A DNA stretch of 14,430 nucleotides, from the NCBI GenBank assembly GCA_043818355.1, contig JBDRFX010000001.1, positions 1 to 14,430 of the forward strand, written 5' to 3'. Under the pieces are notes generated by a model that worked only from the letters and a program-made list of their open reading frames with translations, was not told the DNA's origin and made no database searches. Origin of the DNA: JAHJCL01 sp043818355. GTDB taxonomy: Bacteria; Patescibacteriota; Minisyncoccia; Minisyncoccales; DG-74-3. Positions 5,330-13,605 of the stretch are shown piece after piece (positions within the stretch are counted from its first letter, which is position 1; every line of letters starts with the position of its first letter). A program made the translations under genes and the position numbers.

Positions 5330-6586
5330 ATGTCTAAAAATAAAAAATATATTATCACCATTGTTTTTCTTCTATCGGTATTGTTTTTAGAAAGCTTGGC
5401 TTGGCCAAGTTATTTTCTTAAACAAACAAGAAACATAGAAGAAAAAATAGAATCTTTTAGTGTTAATTTAGCTGACAGACAGTTTAGTTTAGGATGGGAT
5501 TTTGTTGGTGGCGAAAAATTAACCTATAAGGTCAGCAAAGAAGAAGATAACATTCCAGAAGTATTATTGGGTTTGCAATCAATTTTAGACCAAAGGATGA
5601 AAATGTATGGAAGAGATGCTTATATTAAGATAGAGAATGGCAAATTGATAGTAGAAATGAATGAAGACGAAGACGTAGGAATGATTAAAGAGATAGTTAA
5701 AATGGTTCCTACGCTAGATTTTAGAGAAAAAGACGAGTCAGATAATTTTATTGCTACTGATTTAACGGGTGAATCTTTAAATAATGTTTTTTTGGGCATT
5801 GATCAAAATAACAGATCAAAGCCTTTAATGATTTTTCAATTTAATGAAGCGGGAGAAAAAATGCTTGAAAACATTACTTCTAGAAATATTGGTAAACAAA
5901 TAGGTCTTTACGTTGATGGTGTGCCACTTTTTCCACTTAATGTACAAGACACCATTTCAGGAGGCAATGTGCAAATTCAATTAAATCTTAGTCTAGAAAT
6001 AGCCAAAGAATTAACACAGATTGTTAAGGCTTCTTCGGTTTCTCCATCATTAGACTTACTTTCAGAACAGAGCCTAGCTAAGAGTCAAGCTCAGCTTAAT
6101 AATTATAATTTTATAAAGGTTAGTTCTTTTATGATTTTAGCGATTTTTTGGATTTTGATTATTAACTATAACATTCAAGGACTTATTGGTTTTGTTTTAT
6201 TAATTTTAAATTGTTTATTAGTTTTACTTTTTGCAAAACTTAGTGAGGCCAGTATAACTTATGCCTCTGTATTAGGTTTTAGTTTGTCTTTTTTAATTAG
6301 CCTTTTGAATCAAATATTGATTTTGAGAGCAATTAAAAAAGAATTAAAAATCGGAAAAAGTTTTGGCATAGCCTCCGAAGAAGGACTCTTTAATGGCAAA
6401 AAGAAAATGAAAAAGATTAATATTATGTTGTTAGCTTTATTTTGTATTTTCTTTTTCTTTATTTCGGGTGCGATTAAAGATTTTTCTAGTTTCTTTTTAT
6501 TGGGAATGTTTTTTACTGTAGCAATTTGGTTAACAGTTTTTGAAACCCTAATTTTATCTCTTGACAGGAGAGTTTTTAAAAGATAG
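5330..6586 (+). CDS. secD: Divergent SecD-like protein export subunit
   Basis: SecD, with SecF, uses the proton gradient to pull translocated proteins off the outer face of SecYEG. The order matches SecD: N-terminal membrane helix (about 7-25), LGWDFVGGEKLTYKV (normally GLDLxGG), a periplasmic P1 domain with RNIGKQIGLYVDGV and ISGGNVQI, then several C-terminal membrane helices. The helix with SecD's conserved GxxxDxNVLIxER motif aligns without gaps to GFSLSFLISLLNQILILR, so the proton-relay aspartate is leucine here (codon 6305-6307) and flanking residues are also lost. No secF follows. I chose ATG 5330 over TTG 5324. It may be an uncoupled paralog or a divergent functional SecD; the SecD family call is firm, the function is not. 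Confidence 0.8.
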   Translation: MSKNKKYIITIVFLLSVLFLESLAWPSYFLKQTRNIEEKIESFSVNLADRQFSLGWDFVGGEKLTYKVSKEEDNIPEVLLGLQSILDQRMKMYGRDAYIKIENGKLIVEMNEDEDVGMIKEIVKMVPTLDFREKDESDNFIATDLTGESLNNVFLGIDQNNRSKPLMIFQFNEAGEKMLENITSRNIGKQIGLYVDGVPLFPLNVQDTISGGNVQIQLNLSLEIAKELTQIVKASSVSPSLDLLSEQSLAKSQAQLNNYNFIKVSSFMILAIFWILIINYNIQGLIGFVLLILNCLLVLLFAKLSEASITYASVLGFSLSFLISLLNQILILRAIKKELKIGKSFGIASEEGLFNGKKKMKKINIMLLALFCIFFFFISGAIKDFSSFFLLGMFFTVAIWLTVFETLILSLDRRVFKR

Positions 6587-6589
6587 TTA

Positions 6590-6626
6590 TTGACATATTT
6601 TGTAAAAAATGTTTCAATAATATAAT
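6590..6626 (+). promoter_or_regulatory. Probable promoter for the regulator-ATPase operon
   Basis: A perfect -35 TTGACA lies at 6590-6595 and a perfect -10 TATAAT at 6621-6626, but they are 25 bp apart. With 17-bp spacing, TTGACA would pair with the weaker TTCAAT at 6613-6618, while TATAAT has only poor -35 candidates. One or two overlapping promoters are likely, with starts near 6625-6633, giving a 20-30 base leader before ATG 6654. Confidence 0.5.
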
Positions 6627-6653
6627 CTCTCAGTCACTAAAATAATCAGAAAA

Positions 6654-7625
6654 ATGAAATTTAATTATCAAACAATTTGTGTAAAACCTTTAAATGAACT
6701 CCCAGAAAGAACCAAAAATATTATTGAGAGGCGCTTTGGTTTGGTCGGAGTTGAAACTTTAGAGGCCATTGGCAGAGATTATGGGATAACAAGAGAAAGA
6801 GTTCGTCAAATAGAATCTGACGGTTTATCTAAAATGACAAAAAAGTTAGGAAAAAACCATGAGGTATTTAAACATCTCAAAGATTTTCTTAAAAATTTCG
6901 GAGGGTTGAGAAGAGAGGATATTTTAATTAAAGAATTGGGAGGTAATCAATTTCAGCCTCAAGCTTTGCTTTTATTGAATTTGTCCAAAGAGCTTAAGAA
7001 GCATTCAGCTAATAATAATTTTTATACTTTTTGGACAATTGATAATAGTTATTTTGAATTGGCAAAGAAAAATATTAATATCTTAACTAAAGAATTAAAA
7101 GATTCTAAACAAACCATGGATATTAAGGATTGCGCAGAAAAACTTAATATTAAACCCAAAGTACTAATTTCATATTTAGAAATTTCTAAGGTTATAGAGA
7201 AAGGACCAGAAGGAAGATACGGGTTAAGCGATTGGCCAGAAATTAATCCTAGAGGAGTAAAAGATAAAGCATATTTGGTTTTCAAGAGATTAATAAAACC
7301 ATTGCATTTTAGTGAAGTAGCTAGCCTGATTGGAGAAAAAGCTTTAGTTCAAACCGTTCACAATGAATTAATCAGAGATCCTAGATTTGTTTTGGTTGGT
7401 AGGGGAATATATGCTCTGTCTGAATGGGGTTATCAACCAGGAACAGTTAAAGATGTAATTTTTAGTATTTTAAAAGAATCAAAAACCTCCCTATCTAAAG
7501 ACGAAGTTTTGGGTAGAGTTTTGGAGAAAAGACTTGTTAAAGAAAACACAATTTTGTTAAACTTAAGTAATAAGGATCACTTTTCAAAAGATACTGGAGG
7601 AAAGTATCAATTAAGAGATGCTTGA
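6654..7625 (+). CDS. Regulator with sigma-70 region 4 and HARE-HTH domains
   Basis: The first 60 residues match sigma-70 region 4, the helix-turn-helix that reads -35 elements: LPERTKNIIERRFGL (16-30), then ITRERVRQIE (45-54). There is no region 2, so it cannot act as a complete sigma factor. Residues about 205-258 resemble a HARE-HTH domain (RNA polymerase delta-subunit-like): PLHFSEVASLIG followed by VGRGIYALSEWGY. The middle (90-200) is helical, with a second possible winged-helix around 155-195, and the C-terminus (265-323) looks like another winged-helix. Such sigma4-HARE proteins are recurrent in Patescibacteria, to my knowledge without a proven role. It has its own probable promoter and overlaps the next gene by 8 bp. 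Confidence 0.8.
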   Translation: MKFNYQTICVKPLNELPERTKNIIERRFGLVGVETLEAIGRDYGITRERVRQIESDGLSKMTKKLGKNHEVFKHLKDFLKNFGGLRREDILIKELGGNQFQPQALLLLNLSKELKKHSANNNFYTFWTIDNSYFELAKKNINILTKELKDSKQTMDIKDCAEKLNIKPKVLISYLEISKVIEKGPEGRYGLSDWPEINPRGVKDKAYLVFKRLIKPLHFSEVASLIGEKALVQTVHNELIRDPRFVLVGRGIYALSEWGYQPGTVKDVIFSILKESKTSLSKDEVLGRVLEKRLVKENTILLNLSNKDHFSKDTGGKYQLRDA

Positions 7626-7857
7626 AATTATTTCTATTGGCATTAATGTTTTATTTGTAGCTACAGTTCTTTTCTTTGTAGCTTTGTTTTATATGGGATC
7701 TGTTTGGTCTGAAGGGGCTCATCCTAATAAAAACAAAACAGTTGGTTTTTTAGTAAGCATGCTTTTTTCTTTCAAATTCTTTTTAAGACTTTTTTTTATT
7801 ATTCTTCTTATCACAATCCTTGTTGAATTCTATAAATATTTGCCCCAGATTCTTTAA
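7618..7857 (+). CDS. Small membrane protein with two helices
   Basis: The 79-residue product has two hydrophobic segments (about 5-30 and 44-72) joined by a short polar loop, SEGAHPNKNKT. I do not recognise a family. The ATG overlaps the end of the sigma4-HARE gene (ATG in one frame, TGA in the other), and the stop directly abuts the next coding region. That strongly implies translational coupling and a role with the membrane protein/ATPase pair downstream. No Shine-Dalgarno is needed if translation is coupled. Confidence 0.75.
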   Translation: MLEIISIGINVLFVATVLFFVALFYMGSVWSEGAHPNKNKTVGFLVSMLFSFKFFLRLFFIILLITILVEFYKYLPQIL

Positions 7858-7866
7858 TTGTCTCCT

Positions 7867-9279
7867 ATGATATTTGAAAATATTTTAAACTTTATATATG
7901 ACTTAAGTTTCTGGCCAGTTTTCTGGTCTTTTTTAAGAGTATGGTGGTGGGTCTTTCCCCCAATTATTTTATTTTTTCCTTATAGATTTTTTTATAAATA
8001 CTGGATTGACTGGGAAATGTGGTATCCGTCAAATAAATGGATCTTATTGAAAGTCGTTCCGCCAAGAGAGATTCTGAATACCTTTAAAGCCATGGAAGAT
8101 GTTTATAACATTCTTTTTGGCATACATGATGACCCAAACTGGAGAGAAGAATGGTGCGATGGAGAGTTAAGAGGAGGTCCCTTCTGGTTGTCTTGGGAGA
8201 TCGCTGCCATCGGAGGAAAAATCCATTTTTATGTTAGATGTTTAGAGCCTCAAAGGGGATTGATTGAAGACACACTTTATTCGCATTTCCCTGAAATCGA
8301 AATTTCTTTAGCCGAAGATTATACTCAAAAAGTTCCACAAGATGTTCCTAATGCCGAATGGGATCTTTATTCAGAAGACTATACTGTGGTTAATGAACAA
8401 GCCAGACCCATTAAAACCTATCCAATATTCTTTGACGAAAAGCCAGAAGCAGGAGCCGCGGATGACATTAGGATTGATCCAATCGACTCTATGCTAGAAA
8501 GTATGTCTAGACTTAATCCGGACGAACAACTTTGGTTTCAAATGGTTACAGCCCCTGTTTTGCCGGGGAACGCTACGTATGACCTAATGTCAGAAGGAAA
8601 AGCTTTGATTAATAAGATAGCCCAAAGGCCAGAAGAAAAAAAAGAAAAGAAACAGTCAGTTTTTATAGAAGCTATTAACGAGCTCATTTTTGGCAAGAAA
8701 GAAGAAAAAGAAGAAGTTGCTGCTAATGATTGGTTGTCAGCTCCAGAATTAAGATTGACTTCAGGAGAAAAAGCTACCATTATGGCAATTGAAAGAAAGA
8801 TTTCTAAGCAGAAATTTAAAACTTGGATGAGGATTGTTTATTTATATAAAAGAGATAAGCCATTCTTTAAAGGCAACTATAAAATTATTAGGTCTTATTT
8901 TAAACACTTTGATCATCCAAGCTGGAATTCCCTTGTTTTTTGGGGGTCTACTAGAACAAGAATTCATTATTGGAATGCTAGTCGTAGAATGTACTTAAGA
9001 AAAAGAAAGAATTTCAGAAACTATGTTAGACGTCTTCCTTCTATATTCCCTAGAAACATGGATGGAGAACCAATGTTTGAAAAAGGATTAGTTTCTAGAA
9101 CTCCTGGAATAAGAGGAACAGCATCTTTTAATGTTGAAGAACTGGCTACGATCTATCATTACCCAGCTAAGATTTCCTCTGTTATTGCACCAGCAGTTCT
9201 TCCTATTGATTCTAAGAAAGCTGGTCCTCCTGTTGGGCTACCAACCGATCAAGGAAAAGTAAAAGAAGAAGAGAAGTAG
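7867..9279 (+). CDS. Membrane-anchored protein paired with a VirD4-like ATPase
   Basis: The product is about 470 residues: one N-terminal membrane region rich in Trp and Phe (about 10-42), then a long soluble part with the segments WILLKVVPPREILNTFKAME and GPFWLSWEIAAIGG. A charged linker lies near 255-285 (KKEKKQ, KKEEKEE), followed by a basic stretch (RRMYLRKRKNFRNYVRRLP) and an acidic tail. I believe this is the Patescibacterial family usually found beside a TraG/VirD4-type ATPase (perhaps DUF8128, from memory). Translation may start at TTG 7858, right after the previous stop, or at ATG 7867; I favour ATG. Since the partner ATPase has no membrane helix, this protein is the likely membrane anchor. 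Molecular function is unknown. Confidence 0.75.
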   Translation: MIFENILNFIYDLSFWPVFWSFLRVWWWVFPPIILFFPYRFFYKYWIDWEMWYPSNKWILLKVVPPREILNTFKAMEDVYNILFGIHDDPNWREEWCDGELRGGPFWLSWEIAAIGGKIHFYVRCLEPQRGLIEDTLYSHFPEIEISLAEDYTQKVPQDVPNAEWDLYSEDYTVVNEQARPIKTYPIFFDEKPEAGAADDIRIDPIDSMLESMSRLNPDEQLWFQMVTAPVLPGNATYDLMSEGKALINKIAQRPEEKKEKKQSVFIEAINELIFGKKEEKEEVAANDWLSAPELRLTSGEKATIMAIERKISKQKFKTWMRIVYLYKRDKPFFKGNYKIIRSYFKHFDHPSWNSLVFWGSTRTRIHYWNASRRMYLRKRKNFRNYVRRLPSIFPRNMDGEPMFEKGLVSRTPGIRGTASFNVEELATIYHYPAKISSVIAPAVLPIDSKKAGPPVGLPTDQGKVKEEEK

Positions 9280-9295
9280 TTTTTATATAATCCCA

Positions 9296-10957
9296 ATGGA
9301 AAATCTTGATATTAATTTTTTTGGAGAAACAACTTTTCGTAATGCGAAGAAGAGTTTTGGAATTAAAGTTGATGATAGACGTCGTCATGTTTATGCTATT
9401 GGAAAAACAGGTATGGGAAAAACAGCTATGTTAGAAAACATGGCTATTCAAGATATTAAAAATGGGCATGGAATTGGTTTTATTGATCCCCACGGAGAGG
9501 CAGCAGAAGGCTTATTAGATCATATACCCTCAGAAAGAATTAATGATGTGATCTACTTCAATCCAGCTGACTTAGATTATCCCATTGCCTTTAATGTGAT
9601 GGAGCAGGTTAGTAATGAGCATAGACATTTAGTTGCCTCTGGTTTAATGGGCGTATTCAAAAAGATTTGGCCAGATGTATGGTCTGCCAGAATGGAATAT
9701 ATTTTGAATAACTGTATTTTAGCTTTACTTGAATATCCAGGAGCCACTCTTTTGGGTATTAACAGAATGTTGTCTGATGAAAATTATAGAGCTAAGGTTG
9801 TAGACCAGATTTCAGATCCTGTTGTGAAGGCTTTTTGGACTCAAGAATTTGCCAGATATACTCAAAGATATGAGGTTGAAGCTACAGCTGCCATACAGAA
9901 TAAAGTGGGTCAATTTATTTCCAATCCATTGGTAAGAAATATTGTTGGGCAAATTAAATCCACGATCAACATTAGAAAGGCAATGGATGAAAAGAAGATT
10001 TTAATTATTAATTTATCAAAAGGAAGAATAGGGGAGGACAATTCTCTTTTATTGGGAGCCTTGTTAATTACTAAATTGCAGTTGGCTGCAATGTCCAGAG
10101 TAGATATTCCCGAAGAGAATCGTCAAGACTTTTTCTTGTTTGTAGATGAGTTCCAGAATTTTGCTACAGAGAGTTTTGCTAATATTTTATCTGAAGCTAG
10201 AAAGTATAGATTATCTTTAGTTTTGGGACATCAATATATTGCTCAAATGGAGGACTCTGTTAGAGATGCTGTTTTTGGCAATGTGGGAACTCTAATCAGT
10301 TTTAGAATAGGAGCAGAAGATGCTGATTTCTTGGAGAAAGAATTTGCTCCTGACATATTTGCTACAGACCTAGTTAATTTAGGGAAATATAATATTTATT
10401 TAAAGCTTATGATAGATGGCTTAGCCTCTAATCCATTCTCTGCTAGAACTTTAGTGCCTTTTCCTAAATTAAGAAAATCTAATAGAGAAAAGATTATTAA
10501 AAACTCTAGAGACAGATACGGAACTGAAAAATCTATTATAGAAGAAAAAATGTATCGTTGGATACAAAATCTTGAAGAGAATGCCGCACCAATAGTTAAA
10601 GAAGGCGATTATTCTCGTGGGAATCAAAGAAAGTCTCCCTTATATGACGCTCAATGTTCTGTGTGTGGAAAGCAAACTAAGGTTATTTTTCCACCAGATG
10701 GAAAAAGACCTATTTATTGTAAGGTGTGCTTGAAAAAGAAAAAAGCTCCAGAAGAAACAGTAAAAACAGAGTCACAACCAGAGAAGAAGAATTCTTTAGA
10801 ATCTGTTATTCAACAAGACATTACGGCTGAAAAAAAACCACTAGTTCAAAAAGAAAAAACAGAGAGAAAGAGGGTAGATATCGGAGAGCTTAAAAGTATA
10901 TTAGAAGAATCTTTAAAAAAAATTAGAAACAAAGAACAAAAAAATGAAGACCGTTAG
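9296..10957 (+). CDS. VirD4/TraG-type DNA-translocating ATPase with C-terminal zinc ribbon
   Basis: The 553-residue protein has a P-loop IGKTGMGKT (Walker A 36-43), GFIDPHGEAAEGLL (61-74), Walker B FLFVDEF (280-286) and the conserved ARKYRLSLVLGHQYIAQM (301-318) typical of TraG/VirD4 coupling proteins. These hexameric motors move DNA or protein through a membrane. No N-terminal membrane helix is present, unlike conjugative VirD4. Cysteines 454, 457, 475 and 478 form a CxxC...CxxC zinc ribbon with PDGKRPIYC, as often seen in Patescibacterial proteins, followed by a charged coiled tail. A TATAAT at 9286-9291 ends five bases before the ATG and would allow a leaderless transcript, though no -35 is visible. 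Substrate is unknown; DNA uptake or secretion is a guess. Confidence 0.88.
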   Translation: MENLDINFFGETTFRNAKKSFGIKVDDRRRHVYAIGKTGMGKTAMLENMAIQDIKNGHGIGFIDPHGEAAEGLLDHIPSERINDVIYFNPADLDYPIAFNVMEQVSNEHRHLVASGLMGVFKKIWPDVWSARMEYILNNCILALLEYPGATLLGINRMLSDENYRAKVVDQISDPVVKAFWTQEFARYTQRYEVEATAAIQNKVGQFISNPLVRNIVGQIKSTINIRKAMDEKKILIINLSKGRIGEDNSLLLGALLITKLQLAAMSRVDIPEENRQDFFLFVDEFQNFATESFANILSEARKYRLSLVLGHQYIAQMEDSVRDAVFGNVGTLISFRIGAEDADFLEKEFAPDIFATDLVNLGKYNIYLKLMIDGLASNPFSARTLVPFPKLRKSNREKIIKNSRDRYGTEKSIIEEKMYRWIQNLEENAAPIVKEGDYSRGNQRKSPLYDAQCSVCGKQTKVIFPPDGKRPIYCKVCLKKKKAPEETVKTESQPEKKNSLESVIQQDITAEKKPLVQKEKTERKRVDIGELKSILEESLKKIRNKEQKNEDR

Positions 10958-11954
10958 AGATTTTGATGTTACTAATAAAAAAATATTAATTAGGACTGAT
11001 TTCAATGTTCCCCTTTCTGAAGAAGGAGAGATTTTAGATGATTTTAGAATAGAATTATCTTTGCCCACCATTGAATATTTCAAAGAAAAGAAAGCCCAAA
11101 TTATTTTAATGAGTCATTTGGGACGCCCAAGAGGGAAGATCGATTTAAAATATAGCTTAAGGCCTATTGCCTTAAGGCTTGGAGAGTTATTGGATTGCCA
11201 AGTTGATTTTATAGACTCTTTAGACGGAGAAATTAAGGGAGATATAACTCTTTTGGAAAACTTAAGATTTCATAAGGGAGAAGAAGAAAATGATGAAGAG
11301 TTTGCCAAAAAATTAGCTCACCTTGGAGATATATATATTAATGACGCTTTTTCTGTTTCTCATAGAGCTCATGCTTCTGTAGACAAGATAACAAAGTTTA
11401 TTGATTCTGGAGCAGGCTTGTTATTAGAAAAAGAAATGAATGTTTTAAATGATCTTTTGCAAAACCCCCAAAAACCTTTGGTATGTATTATCGGAGGCAA
11501 GAAAATAGAATCTAAAATGCAATTCATTGATAGTATTTCTGAAATAGCAGATTGGATTTTAATTGGTGGCTTAGTAGAAAGAGAAGCTAGAGAAAAGAAG
11601 ATTACTTTTAAGTATCCAAATAAGATTATTTTAGCTCCAGATAACATTGATACATATGACATTGGACCTGAATCAATTAAAGTTTTTAAAGAAAAGATTA
11701 TGACAGCTGCGACTGTTTTTTGGGCTGGTCCTTTAGGAAAATTTGAAGAAGAGAAATATCTTTATGGATCAGGGGAAATAGCTAAAACAATTATTGAAAG
11801 CAAGGCAGTTTCTATTATTGGAGGAGGCGAAACACTAGAATTTATTAATAGCGTTGGTTGGGCTTCAAAGTTTGATCATATTATGTCAGGAGGTTCAGCT
11901 ATGTTGAATTTCTTATCAGGAGGAGAAATGCCTGGAATTAAAGCTTTGTCATGA
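10944..11954 (+). CDS. pgk: Phosphoglycerate kinase, compact form
   Basis: PGK transfers phosphate from 1,3-bisphosphoglycerate to ADP, making ATP in glycolysis. N-domain signatures are intact: RTDFNVP (17-23), SHLGRP (57-62), LENLRF (104-109) and NDAFSVSHRAHAS (133-145). The catalytic lysine loop is GGKKIESK (184-191). At 336 residues it is about 60 shorter than usual; the losses lie after LIGG (206-209) and before DIGP (239-242), within the nucleotide-binding domain. The ADP-contacting VWNGPMGVFE motif reads FWAGPLGKFE (259-268), so the asparagine is alanine. GGGET (293-297) and a C-terminal SGGSAMLNFLSGG remain. It overlaps the ATPase gene by 14 bp and the next gene by 4. Reduced activity or altered nucleotide preference is possible; PGK identity is firm. 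Confidence 0.94.
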   Translation: MKTVRDFDVTNKKILIRTDFNVPLSEEGEILDDFRIELSLPTIEYFKEKKAQIILMSHLGRPRGKIDLKYSLRPIALRLGELLDCQVDFIDSLDGEIKGDITLLENLRFHKGEEENDEEFAKKLAHLGDIYINDAFSVSHRAHASVDKITKFIDSGAGLLLEKEMNVLNDLLQNPQKPLVCIIGGKKIESKMQFIDSISEIADWILIGGLVEREAREKKITFKYPNKIILAPDNIDTYDIGPESIKVFKEKIMTAATVFWAGPLGKFEEEKYLYGSGEIAKTIIESKAVSIIGGGETLEFINSVGWASKFDHIMSGGSAMLNFLSGGEMPGIKALS

Positions 11955-13096
11955 CTATTGAAATTAAAAATTTAAGAAAAGCTGCTGAAAGAATTCTTGA
12001 AGCCGTAGAAAAGAAAGAAAAAGTTATTGTTTTTGGTGACTCTGATCCAGATGGTGTTGGATCAGTTATTATTTTAAAAGAAACTTTGGAAGACTTGGGA
12101 CTAAAACCTGTTGAAATATATTTTCCCAATAGAGAAATAGAGGGATACGGCATGAATGAGTCTGCTTTAAGGTATCTTAAAAAACATGCTCCAGGATTAT
12201 TGATTACCATTGATTGTGGTATAGGTAATGTTAAAGAGGCTGAAATAGCTAAAAAAATGGGCTTTGAAGTTGTTATCATTGATCATCATAAGGTTTTATC
12301 TGAAGTTCCTAATGTAGAAATTATTGTTGATCCAAAGCAAGAGGATGATGAGTTTCCTTTTAAGGAATTTGCTGCAGCTGGTTTAGCCTATAAATTATCT
12401 CAGATGTTATTTTCTATTGCTGGTCAAGAAATGAATGTTAATAAATTTTTAGAATTAGCGTCCCTCTCTACCATAGCTGATATGATGCTCATGGAAGATG
12501 AGAACGAAGTGATTATTAGAGAGGGAATGTTGGCTTTGAATTTTACTAAAAGACTAGGATTGTTGGCATTAATAGATTTAACTGATTTCAAGAATTGGGA
12601 TATACAAGAAGTTAAAGAAAAAATAGTTTCAGTTTTAAATGCTGGAGAAACAAAGAATCATCTCAATGAAGCATATTTGCTTTTGATTGAAAAAGATGAA
12701 AAAAAAGCTCTATTGAGAGCTAAAAAATTAATTGAAAAACAAGAAGAGAAAAGAGAAGAAATTGATAGAATAGTCAGGGAGGTTGAAGAAAGAACAGATG
12801 AATTTAGTGAGGTTATATTTGAGGGGGATCCAAGTTGGCCTTTAGTTTTATTAGGGCCCTCAGCATCCAGGCTCTGTAACTTTTATGGTAAACCAGTGTT
12901 CCTACACAAAAGACTTGATAAAGAGAGCCCAGGGAGCGTTAGGGTGCCTCTGGGGTTAGACGCAGTCAAAGCAATGACTTCTTGTAATGAATTATTAGAA
13001 ACTTATGGAGGACATCCTTCAGCTGCTGGATTTAGATTAAAGAATGAAAATTTAGAAGAATTTAAAAATTGCTTAATTACATATTTTAAAAAATGA
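11951..13096 (+). CDS. RecJ-like DHH/DHHA1 phosphoesterase, compact
   Basis: DHH-DHHA1 enzymes of the RecJ type are metal-dependent 5'-3' single-strand exonucleases or oligonucleotide phosphodiesterases. Motifs appear in order: FGDSDPDG (28-35), DCGIG (88-92), IDHHK (110-114), VDPKQ (126-130), LSTIADMM (172-179) and the DHHA1 segment GGHPSAAGF (353-361). At 381 residues it has the catalytic core and DHHA1 domain but lacks the additional C-terminal domain of full RecJ (normally over 550). A charged coiled-coil (about 246-290) joins the two domains. It overlaps pgk by 4 bp and rnhA by 4 bp. Either a RecJ substitute or a nanoRNase-like enzyme is possible; motif spacing favours RecJ-like. Confidence 0.85.
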   Translation: MTIEIKNLRKAAERILEAVEKKEKVIVFGDSDPDGVGSVIILKETLEDLGLKPVEIYFPNREIEGYGMNESALRYLKKHAPGLLITIDCGIGNVKEAEIAKKMGFEVVIIDHHKVLSEVPNVEIIVDPKQEDDEFPFKEFAAAGLAYKLSQMLFSIAGQEMNVNKFLELASLSTIADMMLMEDENEVIIREGMLALNFTKRLGLLALIDLTDFKNWDIQEVKEKIVSVLNAGETKNHLNEAYLLLIEKDEKKALLRAKKLIEKQEEKREEIDRIVREVEERTDEFSEVIFEGDPSWPLVLLGPSASRLCNFYGKPVFLHKRLDKESPGSVRVPLGLDAVKAMTSCNELLETYGGHPSAAGFRLKNENLEEFKNCLITYFKK

Positions 13097-13533
13097 AAAT
13101 AATAATTTATACAGATGGTGGTTCTAGGGGTAATCCTGGAATTGCTGGCATAGGTGTAGTATATAAAAATGAGAAAGGGGAGACTATTAAAAAATATTCT
13201 CATCTTTTGGGAGACAAACTTACCAATAATGAAGCAGAATATGGAGCGGTTATTTTTGCTTTGAAGAAATTTAAAGCTTTGTTCGGCAAAGAAAAAGCCA
13301 AAATAACAGAAATTGAATTTCGTTGTGACTCAGAATTATTAGTTAAACAGTTGAGTGGAGAATACAAAGTAATAGACGAAAAGATACAAAAATTGTTTTT
13401 TGGTGTTTGGAACTTGAAAATTAACTTTAAAAATGTTAGTTTCAAGACAATTTCTAGAGAGAAGAATATGGAAGCAGATGCTTTGGCAAACGAAGCCATG
13501 GATGGTCAGACTAGAAAACAGACTTTATTATAG
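13093..13533 (+). CDS. rnhA: Ribonuclease HI family protein
   Basis: RNase HI cuts the RNA strand of RNA-DNA hybrids. All four acidic catalytic positions are visible: D8 in YTDGGSRGNPG, E47 in NNEAEY, D79 in CDSELLVKQL and D129 in EADALAN. At 146 residues it is full length. The mobile catalytic-histidine loop of the E. coli enzyme is replaced by SREKNMEAD, as in the family that lacks the basic protrusion. The ATG overlaps the stop of the RecJ-like gene (ATGA), which couples two nucleases. The product ends in a short basic tail. Ten bases after the stop a new promoter begins, so this is the last gene of the operon. Confidence 0.93.
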   Translation: MKIIIYTDGGSRGNPGIAGIGVVYKNEKGETIKKYSHLLGDKLTNNEAEYGAVIFALKKFKALFGKEKAKITEIEFRCDSELLVKQLSGEYKVIDEKIQKLFFGVWNLKINFKNVSFKTISREKNMEADALANEAMDGQTRKQTLL

Positions 13534-13542
13534 TGGAATCGC

Positions 13543-13571
13543 TTGACAAATTTTATTATGCATAGTATAAT
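13543..13571 (+). promoter_or_regulatory. Perfect-consensus sigma-70 promoter for the 52-residue ORF
   Basis: TTGACA (13543-13548) and TATAAT (13566-13571) match consensus exactly with 17-bp spacing, giving a start near 13578. The flanks (AATT after the -35, GT after the -10) repeat those of the promoter at 448-476. It creates an independent short transcript of roughly 300 bases ending at the terminator near 13890. Confidence 0.85.
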
Positions 13572-13605
13572 GTAATCACAATAAAAATTGTGGAGAGAGT
13601 AGATC

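Noticed and set aside
6561..6589. Additional promoter from TTGACA at 6561
   Set aside because: It lies within the SecD-like coding end and the base pair window 17 bp on (TAGTTA) is a poor -10.
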